NCBI GenBank assembly: GCA_018240435.1
Contig: JAFEFT010000021.1
Location: 1 to 64,000 of the forward strand
Length of the DNA stretch: 64,000 bases
Source of the DNA: Pseudomonadota bacterium
GTDB lineage: Bacteria > Pseudomonadota > Gammaproteobacteria > Xanthomonadales > Xanthomonadaceae
Reading direction: 5' to 3'
Below, one piece after another: positions 1 to 8,640 of this stretch (positions are counted from its first letter, which is position 1; each line of letters opens with the position of its first letter). The notes beneath the pieces were generated by a model. The model was not told the DNA's origin and ran no database searches. It was given only the letters and a program-made list of their open reading frames with translations. Position numbers and translations under genes: made by a program.

Positions 1-698
1 CCCTGCGCTGCCGCGTTCCCCTCTCCCTGCACTGCCGCGCTATCCTCTCCCGCAAGGGGAGAGGGGAAGCAGGCGGTATCGAGGTTGATGCGATCGCCCG
101 GCAACCGAGCCGGCGTGTGTTCAAGCCCCTCCCCCCTCGCGGGGGAGGGGTTGGGGAGAGGGGGCGAGGGCCGGGATGCCTCGGTGCAACGCCCGTCCCG
201 AACTCCCTGCGCTGTCGCGCTCCCCTCTCCCGGCGCTGCCGCGCCACCCTCTCCCGCAAGGGGAGAGGGGAAGCAGGCGGCGGCGCGATCGGGATGCATT
301 GGGGGTGTCCGTGAGTCTTTGCGATCGGAGCCGGCATCCCCTTGCGTACGCGCGGGTCTGCCTGTGTTCGGCGCGGCCCTGACGGCTTCCAGGATGCGTT
401 CCAGCACCGCTTCGGTCTCGCCGAGGATTTCATGATTCCAGAACCGCAGCACCCGAAATCCGTGGGCCTGGAACCACGCATCACGCTGTGCATCTGCGCC
501 AGTTCGGTTGTGCTGCCCACCATCGGCCTCGATGATCAGGCGCGCACCGAAGTGGACGAAATCCGCGATGTAGGGACCGATGGGTTGCTGGCGACGAAAC
601 TTCTGCTCCGCCAGACGATGCGCTCGCAGGCGCCGCCACAGCAGGCGCTCGGCATCGGTCATCGCGCTGCGCAAGTACTTGACGAAGCCGTCGGTCAC
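1..698 (-). CDS. DUF559 endonuclease-like protein, 3' end beyond the window
   Basis: A GTG start preceded by GGAAGGAG gives a frame open for 232 codons to the left edge. Residues 13-120 resemble the DUF559 (very-short-patch-repair-like) family: MTDAERLLWRRLR, then QQPIGPYIADFV, ARLIIEADGGQH and FRVLRFWNHEI, including the E-x-DGGQH core of the PD-(D/E)XK fold. Members are usually about 110-130 residues. Here the frame runs on through the palindromic repeats at 24-286, encoding a low-complexity Pro/Gly/Glu/Arg tail. An internal ATG at 662 is an alternative start. The nuclease role is inferred from the family; no substrate is known. The core is convincing, but whether the repeat-coded tail is translated is unclear. 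Confidence 0.75.
   Translation of the reverse strand, partial: MTDGFVKYLRSAMTDAERLLWRRLRAHRLAEQKFRRQQPIGPYIADFVHFGARLIIEADGGQHNRTGADAQRDAWFQAHGFRVLRFWNHEILGETEAVLERILEAVRAAPNTGRPARTQGDAGSDRKDSRTPPMHPDRAAACFPSPLAGEGGAAAPGEGSATAQGVRDGRCTEASRPSPPLPNPSPARGEGLEHTPARLPGDRINLDTACFPSPLAGEDSAAVQGEGNAAAQ
24..286. repeat. GC-rich palindromic repeat units (CCCTCTCCCGCAAGGGGAGAGGG type)
   Basis: Two units of the form CCTCTCCCGCAAGGGGAGAGG (about 44-66 and 247-270) and a related unit CCCCTCCCCCCTCGCGGGGGAGGGG (126-150) lie in tandem with spacers such as GAAGCAGGCGG. Each can form a strong hairpin. They overlap the open 3' part of the DUF559 gene. A related unit lies inside mfd near 36.9 kb, so this is a dispersed family. 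Confidence 0.8.
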
Positions 699-730
699 GG
701 CGCAGCGCTCCTTCCCGCGGCGCGCGGGGC

Positions 731-1924
731 TCAGCCCTTGATGACGCCCAGCTCGCGACCAATGCGGGTGAAGGCGTCGATGCAGCGGTCGAGATGTTCG
801 CGGGTGTGGGCGGCGCTGATCTGGGTGCGGATGCGCGCCTGCCCTTTTGGAACCACGGGGAAGAAGAATCCAATCGCGTAGATGCCTTCTTCGAGCAGGC
901 GCGATGCGAATTTCTGCGCCAGCGGCGCGTCGTAGAGCATCACCGGGCTGATCGGATGCACGCCGGGCTTGATGTCAAAGCCCGCAGCGGTCATCCGCTC
1001 GCGGAAATATTTCGTGTTGGCGACGAGCGTTTCGCGCAGATCGCCAGCCGAGGAGAGCATGTCGAATGCCTTGATGCCGGCCGCGACCACCAGCGGCGGC
1101 AGCGAATTGGAAAACAGATAAGGACGCGAACGCTGGCGCAGCATTTCGATGACCTCGCGCTTGCCGGTGGTGAAGCCGCCGAGCGCGCCGCCCATCGCCT
1201 TGCCGAGGGTGCCGGTGATGATGTCGATCTTGTCGAGACAGCCTTTGACTTCCGCCGAGCCGCGTCCGGTCGCACCGAGGAATCCAGTAGCGTGGCATTC
1301 GTCGATGTGCACCAGCGCGTTGTATTTCTGCGCGAGTCGGGTGATTTCATCCAGCGGCGCGATGAAGCCATCCATCGAGAACACGCCGTCGGTGGAGATC
1401 ATCTTCGTGCGAACCCCTGCTGCGTCCGCCTCCTGCAACCGGGTCTCCAGCTCGGCCATGTCGCAGTTGGCGTAGCGGTAGCGCCGGGCCTTGCACAAGC
1501 GCACGCCGTCGATGATCGAGGCATGGTTGAGGGCGTCGGAGATGATTGCGTCGTCTTCCTGCAACAGCGGTTCGTACAGGCCGCCATTCGCGTCGAAGCA
1601 GGCGGCGTAGAGGATGGTGTCTTGCTTGCCGAAAAAGTCCGCGATCTTCGCTTCGAGCTGCTTGTGCAAATCCTGGGTGCCGCAGATGAAGCGCACCGAA
1701 GCCATGCCGAAGCCATGCGTGTCGAGCGCGGCTTTTGCGGCGGCGATGATGTCGGGATGATCGGCGAGGCCGAGGTAATTGTTGGCGCAGAAGTTGAGCA
1801 CCTTGCGGCCGTCGGCGAGTTCGATTTCGGCCGACTGCGGCGAGGCGATGACCCGCTCGGACTTGAACAGGCCCTGTGCGCGGATGGATTGCAGTTCGTC
1901 GGCGTAGCGTTGGGTGAGGGACAT
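731..1924 (-). CDS. kbl: 2-amino-3-ketobutyrate CoA ligase (glycine C-acetyltransferase)
   Basis: This PLP enzyme cleaves 2-amino-3-ketobutyrate with CoA to glycine and acetyl-CoA, the second step of threonine catabolism after Tdh. The 397-residue protein matches the family length and begins [18 protein letters not shown]. It carries the AONS/KBL landmarks: IFGTQ-like substrate segment ([11 protein letters not shown]), [20 protein letters not shown], and [10 protein letters not shown] with the PLP lysine at about residue 242. The frame stays open another 63 bp upstream, but those codons are heptamer repeats, so I take the ATG matching the family N-terminus. No Shine-Dalgarno sequence is visible because the repeats reach almost to the start codon. 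tdh lies upstream on the same strand, 307 bp away. Confidence 0.95.
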   Translation of the reverse strand: MSLTQRYADELQSIRAQGLFKSERVIASPQSAEIELADGRKVLNFCANNYLGLADHPDIIAAAKAALDTHGFGMASVRFICGTQDLHKQLEAKIADFFGKQDTILYAACFDANGGLYEPLLQEDDAIISDALNHASIIDGVRLCKARRYRYANCDMAELETRLQEADAAGVRTKMISTDGVFSMDGFIAPLDEITRLAQKYNALVHIDECHATGFLGATGRGSAEVKGCLDKIDIITGTLGKAMGGALGGFTTGKREVIEMLRQRSRPYLFSNSLPPLVVAAGIKAFDMLSSAGDLRETLVANTKYFRERMTAAGFDIKPGVHPISPVMLYDAPLAQKFASRLLEEGIYAIGFFFPVVPKGQARIRTQISAAHTREHLDRCIDAFTRIGRELGVIKG

Positions 1925-1930
1925 GGGAAC

Positions 1931-1975
1931 CAGAGGACAGAGGACAGAGGACAGAGGACAGAGGACAGAGGACGG
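1931..1975. repeat. Heptanucleotide tandem repeat (CAGAGGA)n in the kbl leader
   Basis: About six copies of a 7-bp unit (CAGAGGA on the plus strand) end 7 bp upstream of the kbl start codon, where the ribosome binding site should be. The same unit recurs at 27197-27266 and, with variants, at 51998-52033. Confidence 0.9.
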
Positions 1976-2061
1976 ATCAGGCAGCACGGATCCCGCTTCA
2001 CTGGCTCCGGGCTACAGGCTGTGTCGATTCACGATTCACCCATCACGATTCACGGCTCCGG

Positions 2062-2260
2062 TTCCACGAACACACCACCTTGCCGCTGCGTGTTTCGACC
2101 GAGATGCCGAAAACAGAACGTTGTCCGCAAAGGGCGCGAAGTACGCAAAAAAATCAAGGACGGACAGCGCCAATGCGTGTTTTTGCGCCCTTTGCGTCCT
2201 TTGCGGACAGTTTCACTTGCCAGGCCTCGAGTCAGTTCCACGAACAAACGACCTTGCCGC
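2062..2260. repeat. Near-direct repeat: second copy of the tdh 3' end
   Basis: The bases 2236-2260 encode the last residues of Tdh (GKVVCSW then N). A copy with 23 of 25 matches lies at 2062-2086, 174 bp away in the same orientation. The interval between the copies holds the inverted repeat at 2123-2208. Outside the 25 bp the flanks do not match. The tdh-kbl spacer has no gene. Confidence 0.85.
2123..2208. repeat. Inverted repeat element (GTCCGCAAAGGGCGC ... GCGCCCTTTGCG..GCGGAC)
   Basis: The left arm GTCCGCAAAGGGCGC pairs with a right arm that has an extra internal 9 bases (GCGCCCTTTGCGTCCTTTGCGGAC). Inner sequences (ACGCAAAAAAAT and GTGTTTTTGCG) extend the pairing. The element lies just downstream of tdh and may act as a transcript-end hairpin. 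It looks like a dispersed intergenic repeat. Confidence 0.7.
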
Positions 2261-3266
2261 AGTTGCCTGACGCCATCAGGTCGAAACCGCGCTGGAAATC
2301 GTCGATGTGGACCTGATGCGTGAGCACCTTCTGCAAGGGGAAGCCGGTCAGCACCAGCTGCGTCATCTTGTACCACGTCTCGTACATGCGTCGCCCGTAG
2401 ATTCCATGCAATACGAGCCCCTTGAAAATGACCTTGTCCCAGTCGATGCCGGCGCCGTTGGGCAGGATGCCGAGCAGGGCGACGCGGCCGCCGTGGTACA
2501 TGGCGCCGAGCATGTCGTTGAATGCCGCCGGGTTGCCGCTCATCTCCAGCGCCACGTCGAAGCCTTCCATGTGCAGCTCGGCCATGGTGTCCTTCAGCGA
2601 CTGCTTGGACACGTTGACCACGCGGGTCGCGCCCATGTCGGCGGCGAGCTTGAGCCGGTAATCGTTGACATCGGTGACCACCACGTTGCGCGCGCCGATG
2701 TGCTTGCAGATGCCGGCGGCGATGATGCCGATCGGCCCCGCGCCGGTGATCAGCACGTCCTCGCCGATCACGTCGAACTCGAGCGCGCAGTGCGCGGCGT
2801 TGCCGTAGGGATCGAAGAAGGCGGCCAGCTCCGACGGAATCTGATCCGGAATCGGCCACAGGTTGGAAGCCGGCATCACCACGTATTCGGCGAACGCGCC
2901 GTTGCGGTTGACGCCGATGCCCACGGTATTCGGGCACAAATGCTGGCGACCGGCGCGGCAGTTGCGACAATGGCCGCAGACGATGTGGCCTTCGGCCGAG
3001 ACGCGCTGGCCGAGCGCATAGCCGGTGACGCCGGGGCCGATGTCGACGATGCGGCCGACGAATTCATGGCCGATCACGAGGCCGGGCTTGATCGTGCGCT
3101 GGCTCCACGCATCCCATTTGTAGATGTGCAGATCGGTGCCGCAGATCGCGGTTTTCTCGAGCTTGATGAGAACTTCGTTGGGGCCGACCTCGGGGATCGG
3201 CACCTGCTCCATCCAGATGCCTTGCTCGGGCTTGCGCTTGACCAGCGCTTTCATCGTCTGCGGCAT
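2232..3266 (-). CDS. tdh: L-threonine 3-dehydrogenase
   Basis: This zinc-dependent medium-chain dehydrogenase oxidises L-threonine to 2-amino-3-ketobutyrate with NAD+, feeding Kbl. The 344 residues match the family length. Visible are [15 protein letters not shown] (catalytic zinc Cys), the GHEFVG motif, the four-cysteine structural zinc lobe ([15 protein letters not shown]) and the Rossmann segment [11 protein letters not shown]. The start [12 protein letters not shown] is preceded by AAGGA at suitable spacing; a second Met four codons on matches the E. coli start. A -10-like TATAAT lies 41 bp upstream. The end GKVVCSWN is duplicated in the downstream spacer. Confidence 0.96.
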   Translation of the reverse strand: MPQTMKALVKRKPEQGIWMEQVPIPEVGPNEVLIKLEKTAICGTDLHIYKWDAWSQRTIKPGLVIGHEFVGRIVDIGPGVTGYALGQRVSAEGHIVCGHCRNCRAGRQHLCPNTVGIGVNRNGAFAEYVVMPASNLWPIPDQIPSELAAFFDPYGNAAHCALEFDVIGEDVLITGAGPIGIIAAGICKHIGARNVVVTDVNDYRLKLAADMGATRVVNVSKQSLKDTMAELHMEGFDVALEMSGNPAAFNDMLGAMYHGGRVALLGILPNGAGIDWDKVIFKGLVLHGIYGRRMYETWYKMTQLVLTGFPLQKVLTHQVHIDDFQRGFDLMASGNCGKVVCSWN

Positions 3267-3306
3267 GGCGAATCCTTGCGTGCGGCACGGCCGCGTCGGG
3301 ATTGCG

Positions 3307-3312
3307 ATTATA
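3307..3312 (-). promoter_or_regulatory. Candidate -10 element for tdh
   Basis: TATAAT on the minus strand, 41 bp before the tdh start codon, in the 200-bp spacer between divergent tdh and dnaB. No convincing -35 element is seen at 16-18 bp spacing. Confidence 0.45.
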
Positions 3313-3466
3313 CGCGCCGGTCCGCCGTGGCCCGGGGCGGTCGCCGCCGGGCTGTCGCAGCCGGTGAGATTCCCACCGGTTATCCACAGACTTGTCTGCA
3401 ACGCTCGACCGCTGCCGCGGCCTATGATCGGGGCAGGCATTTCCCTCGCACCCGAGTCTTTCGAAC

Positions 3467-4882
3467 ATGTCCGTACGTCCTGGCTTGCGCACCGATGAAC
3501 GCGGCCTGCCTGCTTTCGATGCGCGGGTGGAAGCCCTGCGCGTCCCGCCGCATTCGGTGGAGGCCGAACAGGCCGTGATCGGCGGCTTGATGCTGGCGCC
3601 CGAATCGCTCGATGGCACCAGCAGCCTGCTCGATTCGACCGACTTCTACCGCCGCGACCATCGGCTGATCTACGAAGCGATCTGCGGTCTGTCGGCCAAG
3701 GGCAAGCCGTTCGACGTGGTGACCTTGGGCGAATGGTTCGACGCCAACGGCAGTGCCGAGCAGATCGGCGGGGCCGCCTATCTGATCGAACTGGCCACCA
3801 GCACGCCGTCGGCCGCCAACATCGGCGCCTACGCGCAGATCGTGCGCGACAAGGCCGTGCTGCGGCGCCTGATCGAGGCCGGCACGCAGATCGTCAATGA
3901 TGGCTTTCAGCCCGGGCAGGCGTCGGTCCGCGATGTGCTGGACAAGGCCGAGCAGCGGGTGTTCCAGATCGCCGAGCAGGGTGATCGCGGCCGCAAGGAG
4001 TTCGTCGACCTGCGTGAGGCGATGCTCGATGCCTATCGCATCTTGCAAGACCGCCACGAAAATCAGGGCACGGTGACCGGCGTCCCCACCGGGTTCACCG
4101 AGCTGGACGAGATGACCGCGGGCTTGCAGCCGACCGACCTGATCATCCTCGCCGCGCGGCCGTCGATGGGCAAGACCGCGCTGGCGGTGAACATCGCCGA
4201 ATACGCGGCGATGAAGACGAAAAAGGCGGTGGCGATCTTCTCGATGGAAATGTCGGCCTCGCAATTGGCGTTCCGCCTGATTTCGTCGATGGGCCGGATC
4301 GACTCCCAGCGCCTGCGCACCGGCGATCTGCAGGAAGAAGACTGGCCGCGGGTGAGCAGCGCCATCCGCATGCTGTCGGAGCTGAAGATCTTCATCGACG
4401 ACAAGCCCGGGCTGAGCCCCATCGAGCTGCGCGGTCGTGCCCGCCGGCTCAAGCGCGAGCACGATCTGGGCCTGATCGTGGTCGATTACCTGCAGTTGAT
4501 GCAGGTGCAGGGCACGCAGGAGAACCGCGCCACCGAGATCGCCGAGATCTCGCGCAGCCTCAAGGGCCTGGCCAAGGAACTCAACGTGCCGGTGATCGCG
4601 CTCAGCCAGCTCAATCGCAGCCTGGAATCGCGCACCGACAAGCGCCCGGTGATGTCCGACCTGCGCGAGTCGGGCGGCATCGAGCAGGATGCCGACGTGA
4701 TCGTGTTCATCTATCGCGACGAGGTCTACAACAAGGACAAGCAGGACAACAAGGGCCTGGCCGAGATCATCATCGCCAAGCAGCGCAACGGCCCGACCGG
4801 CAAGGTGGATCTGCGCTTTGCCGGCGCCTACACCCGCTTCGACAACCTGGCGCGGGAAAGCTACGGCGTCTACGAGGGATGA
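3467..4882 (+). CDS. dnaB: Replicative DNA helicase DnaB
   Basis: This is the hexameric helicase that unwinds DNA at the replication fork. The 471-residue protein has the DnaB N-terminal domain (from [17 protein letters not shown], about residues 25-130) and the RecA-like ATPase domain. The ATPase shows the Walker A segment [11 protein letters not shown] near residue 230, the Walker B segment [12 protein letters not shown] and the C-terminal arginine-finger region with [14 protein letters not shown] and KQRNGPTG. It ends GVYEG, as is common. alr follows 16 bp later, so co-transcription is likely. No strong Shine-Dalgarno sequence is seen before the ATG. Confidence 0.97.
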   Translation: MSVRPGLRTDERGLPAFDARVEALRVPPHSVEAEQAVIGGLMLAPESLDGTSSLLDSTDFYRRDHRLIYEAICGLSAKGKPFDVVTLGEWFDANGSAEQIGGAAYLIELATSTPSAANIGAYAQIVRDKAVLRRLIEAGTQIVNDGFQPGQASVRDVLDKAEQRVFQIAEQGDRGRKEFVDLREAMLDAYRILQDRHENQGTVTGVPTGFTELDEMTAGLQPTDLIILAARPSMGKTALAVNIAEYAAMKTKKAVAIFSMEMSASQLAFRLISSMGRIDSQRLRTGDLQEEDWPRVSSAIRMLSELKIFIDDKPGLSPIELRGRARRLKREHDLGLIVVDYLQLMQVQGTQENRATEIAEISRSLKGLAKELNVPVIALSQLNRSLESRTDKRPVMSDLRESGGIEQDADVIVFIYRDEVYNKDKQDNKGLAEIIIAKQRNGPTGKVDLRFAGAYTRFDNLARESYGVYEG

Positions 4883-4898
4883 GCCGGTAAACTGCGGC

Positions 4899-6026
4899 AT
4901 GGATCGGCCCACCACCATCACCGTCGATCTGCCGGCGCTCGGCCACAACCTTGGCGCGATCCGCGCGGCGGTCGGTTCGGCGCGGGTGATGGCGGTGGTC
5001 AAGGCCGATGCCTATGGCCACGGTTTGGTGCCGGTGGCGCGGCATTTCGCGGCGCTGGGCGTGGAATACCTCGGGGTGGCCTTCGCCGAGGAGGGCATCG
5101 CGCTGCGCCGCGCCGGCATCACCACGCCGATCCTCGTGCTGGGCGGCCTGTTCGGGCCGCAGCTGGCGCTGTTCCTGCGCCACGATCTTGAAATCACGGT
5201 GTCCTCGCTGGCCAAGCTGCGGCAAGTCGAGGCCGCCGCCGCGGCGGTCGGCGGCAAGGCGCGCATCCACCTGAAGATCGACACCGGGATGGAGCGCATC
5301 GGCGTGCACAGCGAAACCTGCGGGCCGTTCATCGAGGCGGCGGTGGCGTCGCCGTGGTGCGAAATCCGCGGCATCTACTCGCACCTGGCCTGTGCCGACG
5401 ATCCGGATTCGCCGATGACGCAGCAACAGGTGGAACGCTTCGCCGACGCCTGCGCGCACTTCGATCGTCTCGGCGTGGCGATGCCGACCCGGCATCTGGC
5501 CAACAGCGGTGGCGTGCTGAACTTTCCGCAAACCCATCTGGACATGGTGCGCCCCGGCATCATGCTCTATGGCGTTTATCCCGATCCGGCCTGTCGGCGC
5601 ACGGTGGCCGTACGGCCGGCGCTGTCGCTGCGCTCGCAGGTGGTGTATTTCAAGGTCGTCGGCGCCGGCCGCTCGATCAGTTACGGTGCGACCTGGCGGG
5701 TGGCGCGTGAAACCCGGGTGGTAACGGTGCCGATCGGCTACGGCGACGGTTTCCCGCGCGCGCTGTCGTCGAAAGGGCAGGTGCTGATCCGCGGCCAGCG
5801 TCATCCGATCGCCGGGCGGGTGTGCATGGATCAGTTCATGGTCGACATCGGCTGGGGCAGCGCCTACAACGAGGACGAGGTGGTGCTGATCGGCAGGCAA
5901 GGCGCGGAGGCGATTTCCGTCGAAGACGTGGCGGCCTGGGCGGGCACGATCCCCTATGAAATCCTCACCGGGCTCAACCACCGGATCCCGCGCAGCTATC
6001 TTGCGCCGGCGGCGGCGTGCGATTGA
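4899..6026 (+). CDS. alr: Alanine racemase
   Basis: This PLP enzyme interconverts L- and D-alanine and supplies D-Ala for peptidoglycan. The protein has 375 residues. The PLP lysine is Lys35 in AVVKADAYGHG, and the second catalytic base is Tyr262 in GRSISYGATW. Also present are LKIDTGMERIG, HLANSGG, RPGIMLYG and the GRVCMDQFMVD motif near the C-terminus. The start MDRPTTITVDL was chosen over an upstream in-frame Met inside dnaB because it matches family N-termini. It follows dnaB closely, an arrangement common in gammaproteobacteria. Confidence 0.96.
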   Translation: MDRPTTITVDLPALGHNLGAIRAAVGSARVMAVVKADAYGHGLVPVARHFAALGVEYLGVAFAEEGIALRRAGITTPILVLGGLFGPQLALFLRHDLEITVSSLAKLRQVEAAAAAVGGKARIHLKIDTGMERIGVHSETCGPFIEAAVASPWCEIRGIYSHLACADDPDSPMTQQQVERFADACAHFDRLGVAMPTRHLANSGGVLNFPQTHLDMVRPGIMLYGVYPDPACRRTVAVRPALSLRSQVVYFKVVGAGRSISYGATWRVARETRVVTVPIGYGDGFPRALSSKGQVLIRGQRHPIAGRVCMDQFMVDIGWGSAYNEDEVVLIGRQGAEAISVEDVAAWAGTIPYEILTGLNHRIPRSYLAPAAACD

Positions 6027-6076
6027 CGCTGTCGCGCGCAGCGTGATTCACTGCCCATCCTGCACGAGGGCGAGCC

Positions 6077-7603
6077 ATGGCGACGAAAAAGGCGAACCGT
6101 GAGGCCAAGGCGCCACCGCCGTCTCCGGCGCCATCGCGCAAGCTGCGGCGCGAGGGCATGTCGCGGGTCGACACCGCCTGGCTGCGGATGGAAAAGCCGA
6201 CCAACCTGATGATGATCACCGGCGTGCTGATGTTCGACACGCCGATGGCGATCGGCCGCCTGCGCAAGATCATCGGCGAACGCTTCCTGGCCTGGCCGCG
6301 GTTTCGCCAGAAGGCGGTCGACGGGCCGGCCGGGGCGACGTGGGAGGAAGACGGCGATTTCGACCTCGACTGGCACGTTCGCCTGACCGCCCTGCCGGGG
6401 AAGGCCGGCAAGCGCGAGCTGGAACGCTTCGTCAGCAACCTCGCCTCGACGCCGCTGGATCAGAGCAAGCCGCTGTGGCAATTCCATCTGGTCGAGAGCT
6501 ATCGCGGCGGCAGTGCGCTGGTGGCGCGCATCCACCACTGCTATGCCGACGGCATCGCGCTGGTGCAGGTGTTGCTCTCGCTCACCGACACCGCCGCCGA
6601 GCCCGGTCAGGGCGAGGATGCGCAAAGCGCATGGCTGGCCGAGGAAGCCAGGGGCAGCGCCGATGCCTTCGCCCGCTATCGCAAGCTGGGCGGCAAGATG
6701 CTGGCCAAGGGCATGGACCTGTACCGCGATCCGTCGCTGGCGATGGTGCTGGCGAACGAAGGCAAGCAGATCGCCCGCGAACTGGCCAATGCCGTCGTGC
6801 TGCCCGACGATCCGCCGACCGTGCTCAAGGGCCGGCTGGGGGTGAGCAAGCGCGTCGCCTGGGCCGAGCCGCTGGCTCTGGACGAGGTCAAGGCGGTCAG
6901 CCGCGCCTTCCGCTGCACCGTCAACGACGTGCTGATGGCATCGGCCGCCGGCGCGCTGCGCAGCTACCTGATCGATCGCGGCGAGGCGATCGACGGCCTG
7001 ACCGTGCGCGCCACGGTGCCGGTCAACCTGCGCCCGCTCAAGCATGCCAAGAAACTCGGCAACCACTTCGGCCTGGTCTTCCTCGATCTTCCCGTCGGTG
7101 AGGACAATCCGGTGCGCCGGCTCGAGCGCGTGGCTGCGCACATGACCGAACTGAAGAGTTCGCGCCAGGCGATCGTCTCGTTCGGGTTGCTGGCGGCGCT
7201 GGGCATGGCGCCGGTCGGTATCCAGCGGCTGGCGCTGGATCTGTTCAGCCGCAAGGCCACTGCGGTGGCGACCAACGTCCCGGGGCCGAAAATGCCCTTG
7301 TACATGGCCGGCCAGAAGATGCGCGAGATGATGTTCTGGGTGCCGCAGACCGGCGGCATCGGCGTCGGCATCAGCATTCTCAGCTATGAGGATCACGTCC
7401 ATTTCGGCCTGATCGGCGATGCCCGGCTGATGCCCGACCCCGACGCAGTGATCGGCCGCTTTGCGCCCGAGTTCGAAAAGCTGCTTTATCTGGCATTGAT
7501 GGGCGACTGGGAGGATGCGGTCGATCCGCGGCTGGCGCAGTTGTTGCGCGGCCCGGGCGGCACATTCGTGCCGGCGACGGAGCCGGCGACCGCCGGCCGT
7601 TGA
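6077..7603 (+). CDS. Wax ester synthase/diacylglycerol acyltransferase (WS/DGAT) family protein
   Basis: Members transfer acyl groups from acyl-CoA to long-chain alcohols or diacylglycerol, making storage wax esters or triacylglycerol. The 508-residue protein has the catalytic HHxxxDG motif as HHCYADG at residues 153-159. It also has RATVPVNLRP and the later family signature NVPGP followed by PLYMAG, as in the actinobacterial and gammaproteobacterial enzymes. A basic Lys/Arg/Pro-rich N-terminus precedes the domain. The ATG has GAGGG 8 bp upstream. It stands alone between alr and the tRNA. Whether it makes wax ester or triacylglycerol cannot be read from the sequence. Confidence 0.88.
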   Translation: MATKKANREAKAPPPSPAPSRKLRREGMSRVDTAWLRMEKPTNLMMITGVLMFDTPMAIGRLRKIIGERFLAWPRFRQKAVDGPAGATWEEDGDFDLDWHVRLTALPGKAGKRELERFVSNLASTPLDQSKPLWQFHLVESYRGGSALVARIHHCYADGIALVQVLLSLTDTAAEPGQGEDAQSAWLAEEARGSADAFARYRKLGGKMLAKGMDLYRDPSLAMVLANEGKQIARELANAVVLPDDPPTVLKGRLGVSKRVAWAEPLALDEVKAVSRAFRCTVNDVLMASAAGALRSYLIDRGEAIDGLTVRATVPVNLRPLKHAKKLGNHFGLVFLDLPVGEDNPVRRLERVAAHMTELKSSRQAIVSFGLLAALGMAPVGIQRLALDLFSRKATAVATNVPGPKMPLYMAGQKMREMMFWVPQTGGIGVGISILSYEDHVHFGLIGDARLMPDPDAVIGRFAPEFEKLLYLALMGDWEDAVDPRLAQLLRGPGGTFVPATEPATAGR

Positions 7604-7661
7604 CCGCGCTGGCGCATCGTCCGCCGCGGTGCATCCGTTGCCGCTGGCGGCGGCGCCCGGT

Positions 7662-7691
7662 TTGGACGACCGGCGTCTGCCGTGCTACGCT
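7662..7691 (+). promoter_or_regulatory. Candidate sigma-70 promoter for tRNA-Val
   Basis: TTGGAC and TACGCT are separated by 18 bp, ending 31 bp before the mature tRNA. The position and the tRNA target support it. It has not been tested. Confidence 0.55.
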
Positions 7692-7722
7692 TCGCGCCCT
7701 CGCGGCTGGCCTGCGAGGTTGC

Positions 7723-7797
7723 GGGCGGTTAGCTCAGCGGTAGAGCACTACCTTGACATGGTAGGGGTCACAGGTTCGAAACCTGTACCGCCCACCA
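7723..7797 (+). tRNA. tRNA-Val (anticodon GAC)
   Basis: A 75-nt cloverleaf including an encoded CCA. The acceptor GGGCGGT pairs with ACCGCCC. The D arm holds AGCTCAGCGGTAGAGC, the anticodon stem CTACC/GGTAG encloses the loop TTGACAT with anticodon GAC, and the T arm is ACAGGTTCGAAACCTGT. It is a single gene with no tRNA neighbours. Confidence 0.98.
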
Positions 7798-7902
7798 TCG
7801 ACATCGGTCGAATGCGACGATGGCGATGGTGGCCGCGAGCGGCGGAGGGCGGCGCTTTGCGCCGGCTGGCTGTCGCCCGGCTCGTCGAAACACCCGATGA
7901 AA

Positions 7903-7927
7903 CCGCCGGATCACCGGCGGTTTTTTG
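7903..7927 (+). terminator. Rho-independent terminator after tRNA-Val
   Basis: The stem CCGCCGG-ATCA-CCGGCGG is followed directly by TTTTTTG. It lies about 105 bp past the tRNA and separates it from the exopolysaccharide locus. The rest of the 360-bp stretch between tRNA and phosphatase gene holds no gene, only the palindromes listed next. Confidence 0.9.
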
Positions 7928-8063
7928 TTTCCGCGACGGGCGCGGATGGTGTCCGGGTGCGAGTCCCGACCTGGCGAACCGGTCGCCGGCGGCAGGCATC
8001 GGCACGAGGGGCGGGCGTCGCGCGCTGATTTTGCAGGGGATTCTTGTTACCATCGACGGGTTT

Positions 8064-8081
8064 TCGTGACGTCGGTCACGA
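8064..8081. promoter_or_regulatory. CRP/Clp-like palindromic operator upstream of the exopolysaccharide locus
   Basis: TCGTGAC-GTCG-GTCACGA is a perfect 7-bp inverted repeat. Its core GTGA-N6-TCAC is the arrangement bound by CRP-family regulators. In Xanthomonas the CRP homologue Clp is known to control exopolysaccharide genes. The site is about 75 bp before the first gene. No clear -10/-35 pair is seen around it, so its role is inferred. Confidence 0.5.
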
Positions 8082-8098
8082 TCGATCCGGGCAGGATG

Positions 8099-8118
8099 CG
8101 GCCCGGAGCGCCGGGCCG
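8099..8118. promoter_or_regulatory. Perfect GC hairpin in the exopolysaccharide leader
   Basis: CGGCCCGG-AGCG-CCGGGCCG forms an 8-bp stem with a 4-nt loop, 38 bp before the GTG start of the phosphatase gene. No T-run follows, so it is not a simple terminator. It could influence leader transcription or translation. Confidence 0.45.
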
Positions 8119-8156
8119 ATGGCTGACTGGGGATTGGCAGGGAGCTGACGCGAGCT

Positions 8157-8600
8157 GTGTTCAATCGGATTCTGGTCGTATGTGTCGGCAACATCTGTCG
8201 CAGTCCCACCGCCGAGTACCTGTTGCGTGCGCGCCTCGGCGGCAAGGGGCATGAGGTTGCCAGTGCCGGTTTGAGCGCGATGGTCGGGCAGGCGATGGAG
8301 CCGACGGTGGCCGAGTTGCTGCGCGAGAACGGCATCGACGGCAGCGCCCATCGCGGACGTCAGGCGACCGGGGAGCTGTTGCGCCAGGCCGATCTGATCC
8401 TGACGATGGAGAAGGTGCATTCGGCGACGATCGTGCGCGGGTTCCCGGAAGTCAGCGGCAAGGTTTTTCTCCTCGGCAAGTGGCAGTCCGACCTCGACAT
8501 TCCCGATCCCTACCGGCAACCGCGCCATGCTTTCGTCCACGCCTACCGTTTGATCGACCAGAGCATCGACGGCTGGTTGCCTTACCTGAAAAAACACTGA
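8157..8600 (+). CDS. Low-molecular-weight protein-tyrosine phosphatase (Wzb-type)
   Basis: This enzyme dephosphorylates phosphotyrosine. In capsule and exopolysaccharide loci its target is the C-terminal tyrosine cluster of the Wzc kinase encoded next. The 147-residue protein has the P-loop CVGNICRS (C-x5-R-S) at residues 9-16 and the general-acid motif DPY in DIPDPYRQ. It begins with GTG; AGGGAG lies about 13 bp upstream, a rather long spacing. Arsenate reductases share the fold, but the DPY motif and position next to a tyrosine kinase favour a phosphatase. It is the first gene of the locus; the usual wza gene is not seen before it. Confidence 0.9.
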   Translation: MFNRILVVCVGNICRSPTAEYLLRARLGGKGHEVASAGLSAMVGQAMEPTVAELLRENGIDGSAHRGRQATGELLRQADLILTMEKVHSATIVRGFPEVSGKVFLLGKWQSDLDIPDPYRQPRHAFVHAYRLIDQSIDGWLPYLKKH

Positions 8601-8640
8601 TTCCGATTTTCCGCCCCCATCGCTTTTCGAGCCGAGCCTC

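Noticed and set aside
7943-7975. T-arm-like sequence GGGTGCGAGTCCC downstream of tRNA-Val, possibly a tRNA remnant or attachment site
   Set aside because: No matching acceptor, D or anticodon arms, no duplicated tRNA end and no integrase gene, so chance is more likely.
8157-8600. Arsenate reductase (thioredoxin type)
   Set aside because: Shares the fold, but the DPY acid motif and the Wzc kinase gene next door favour a tyrosine phosphatase.
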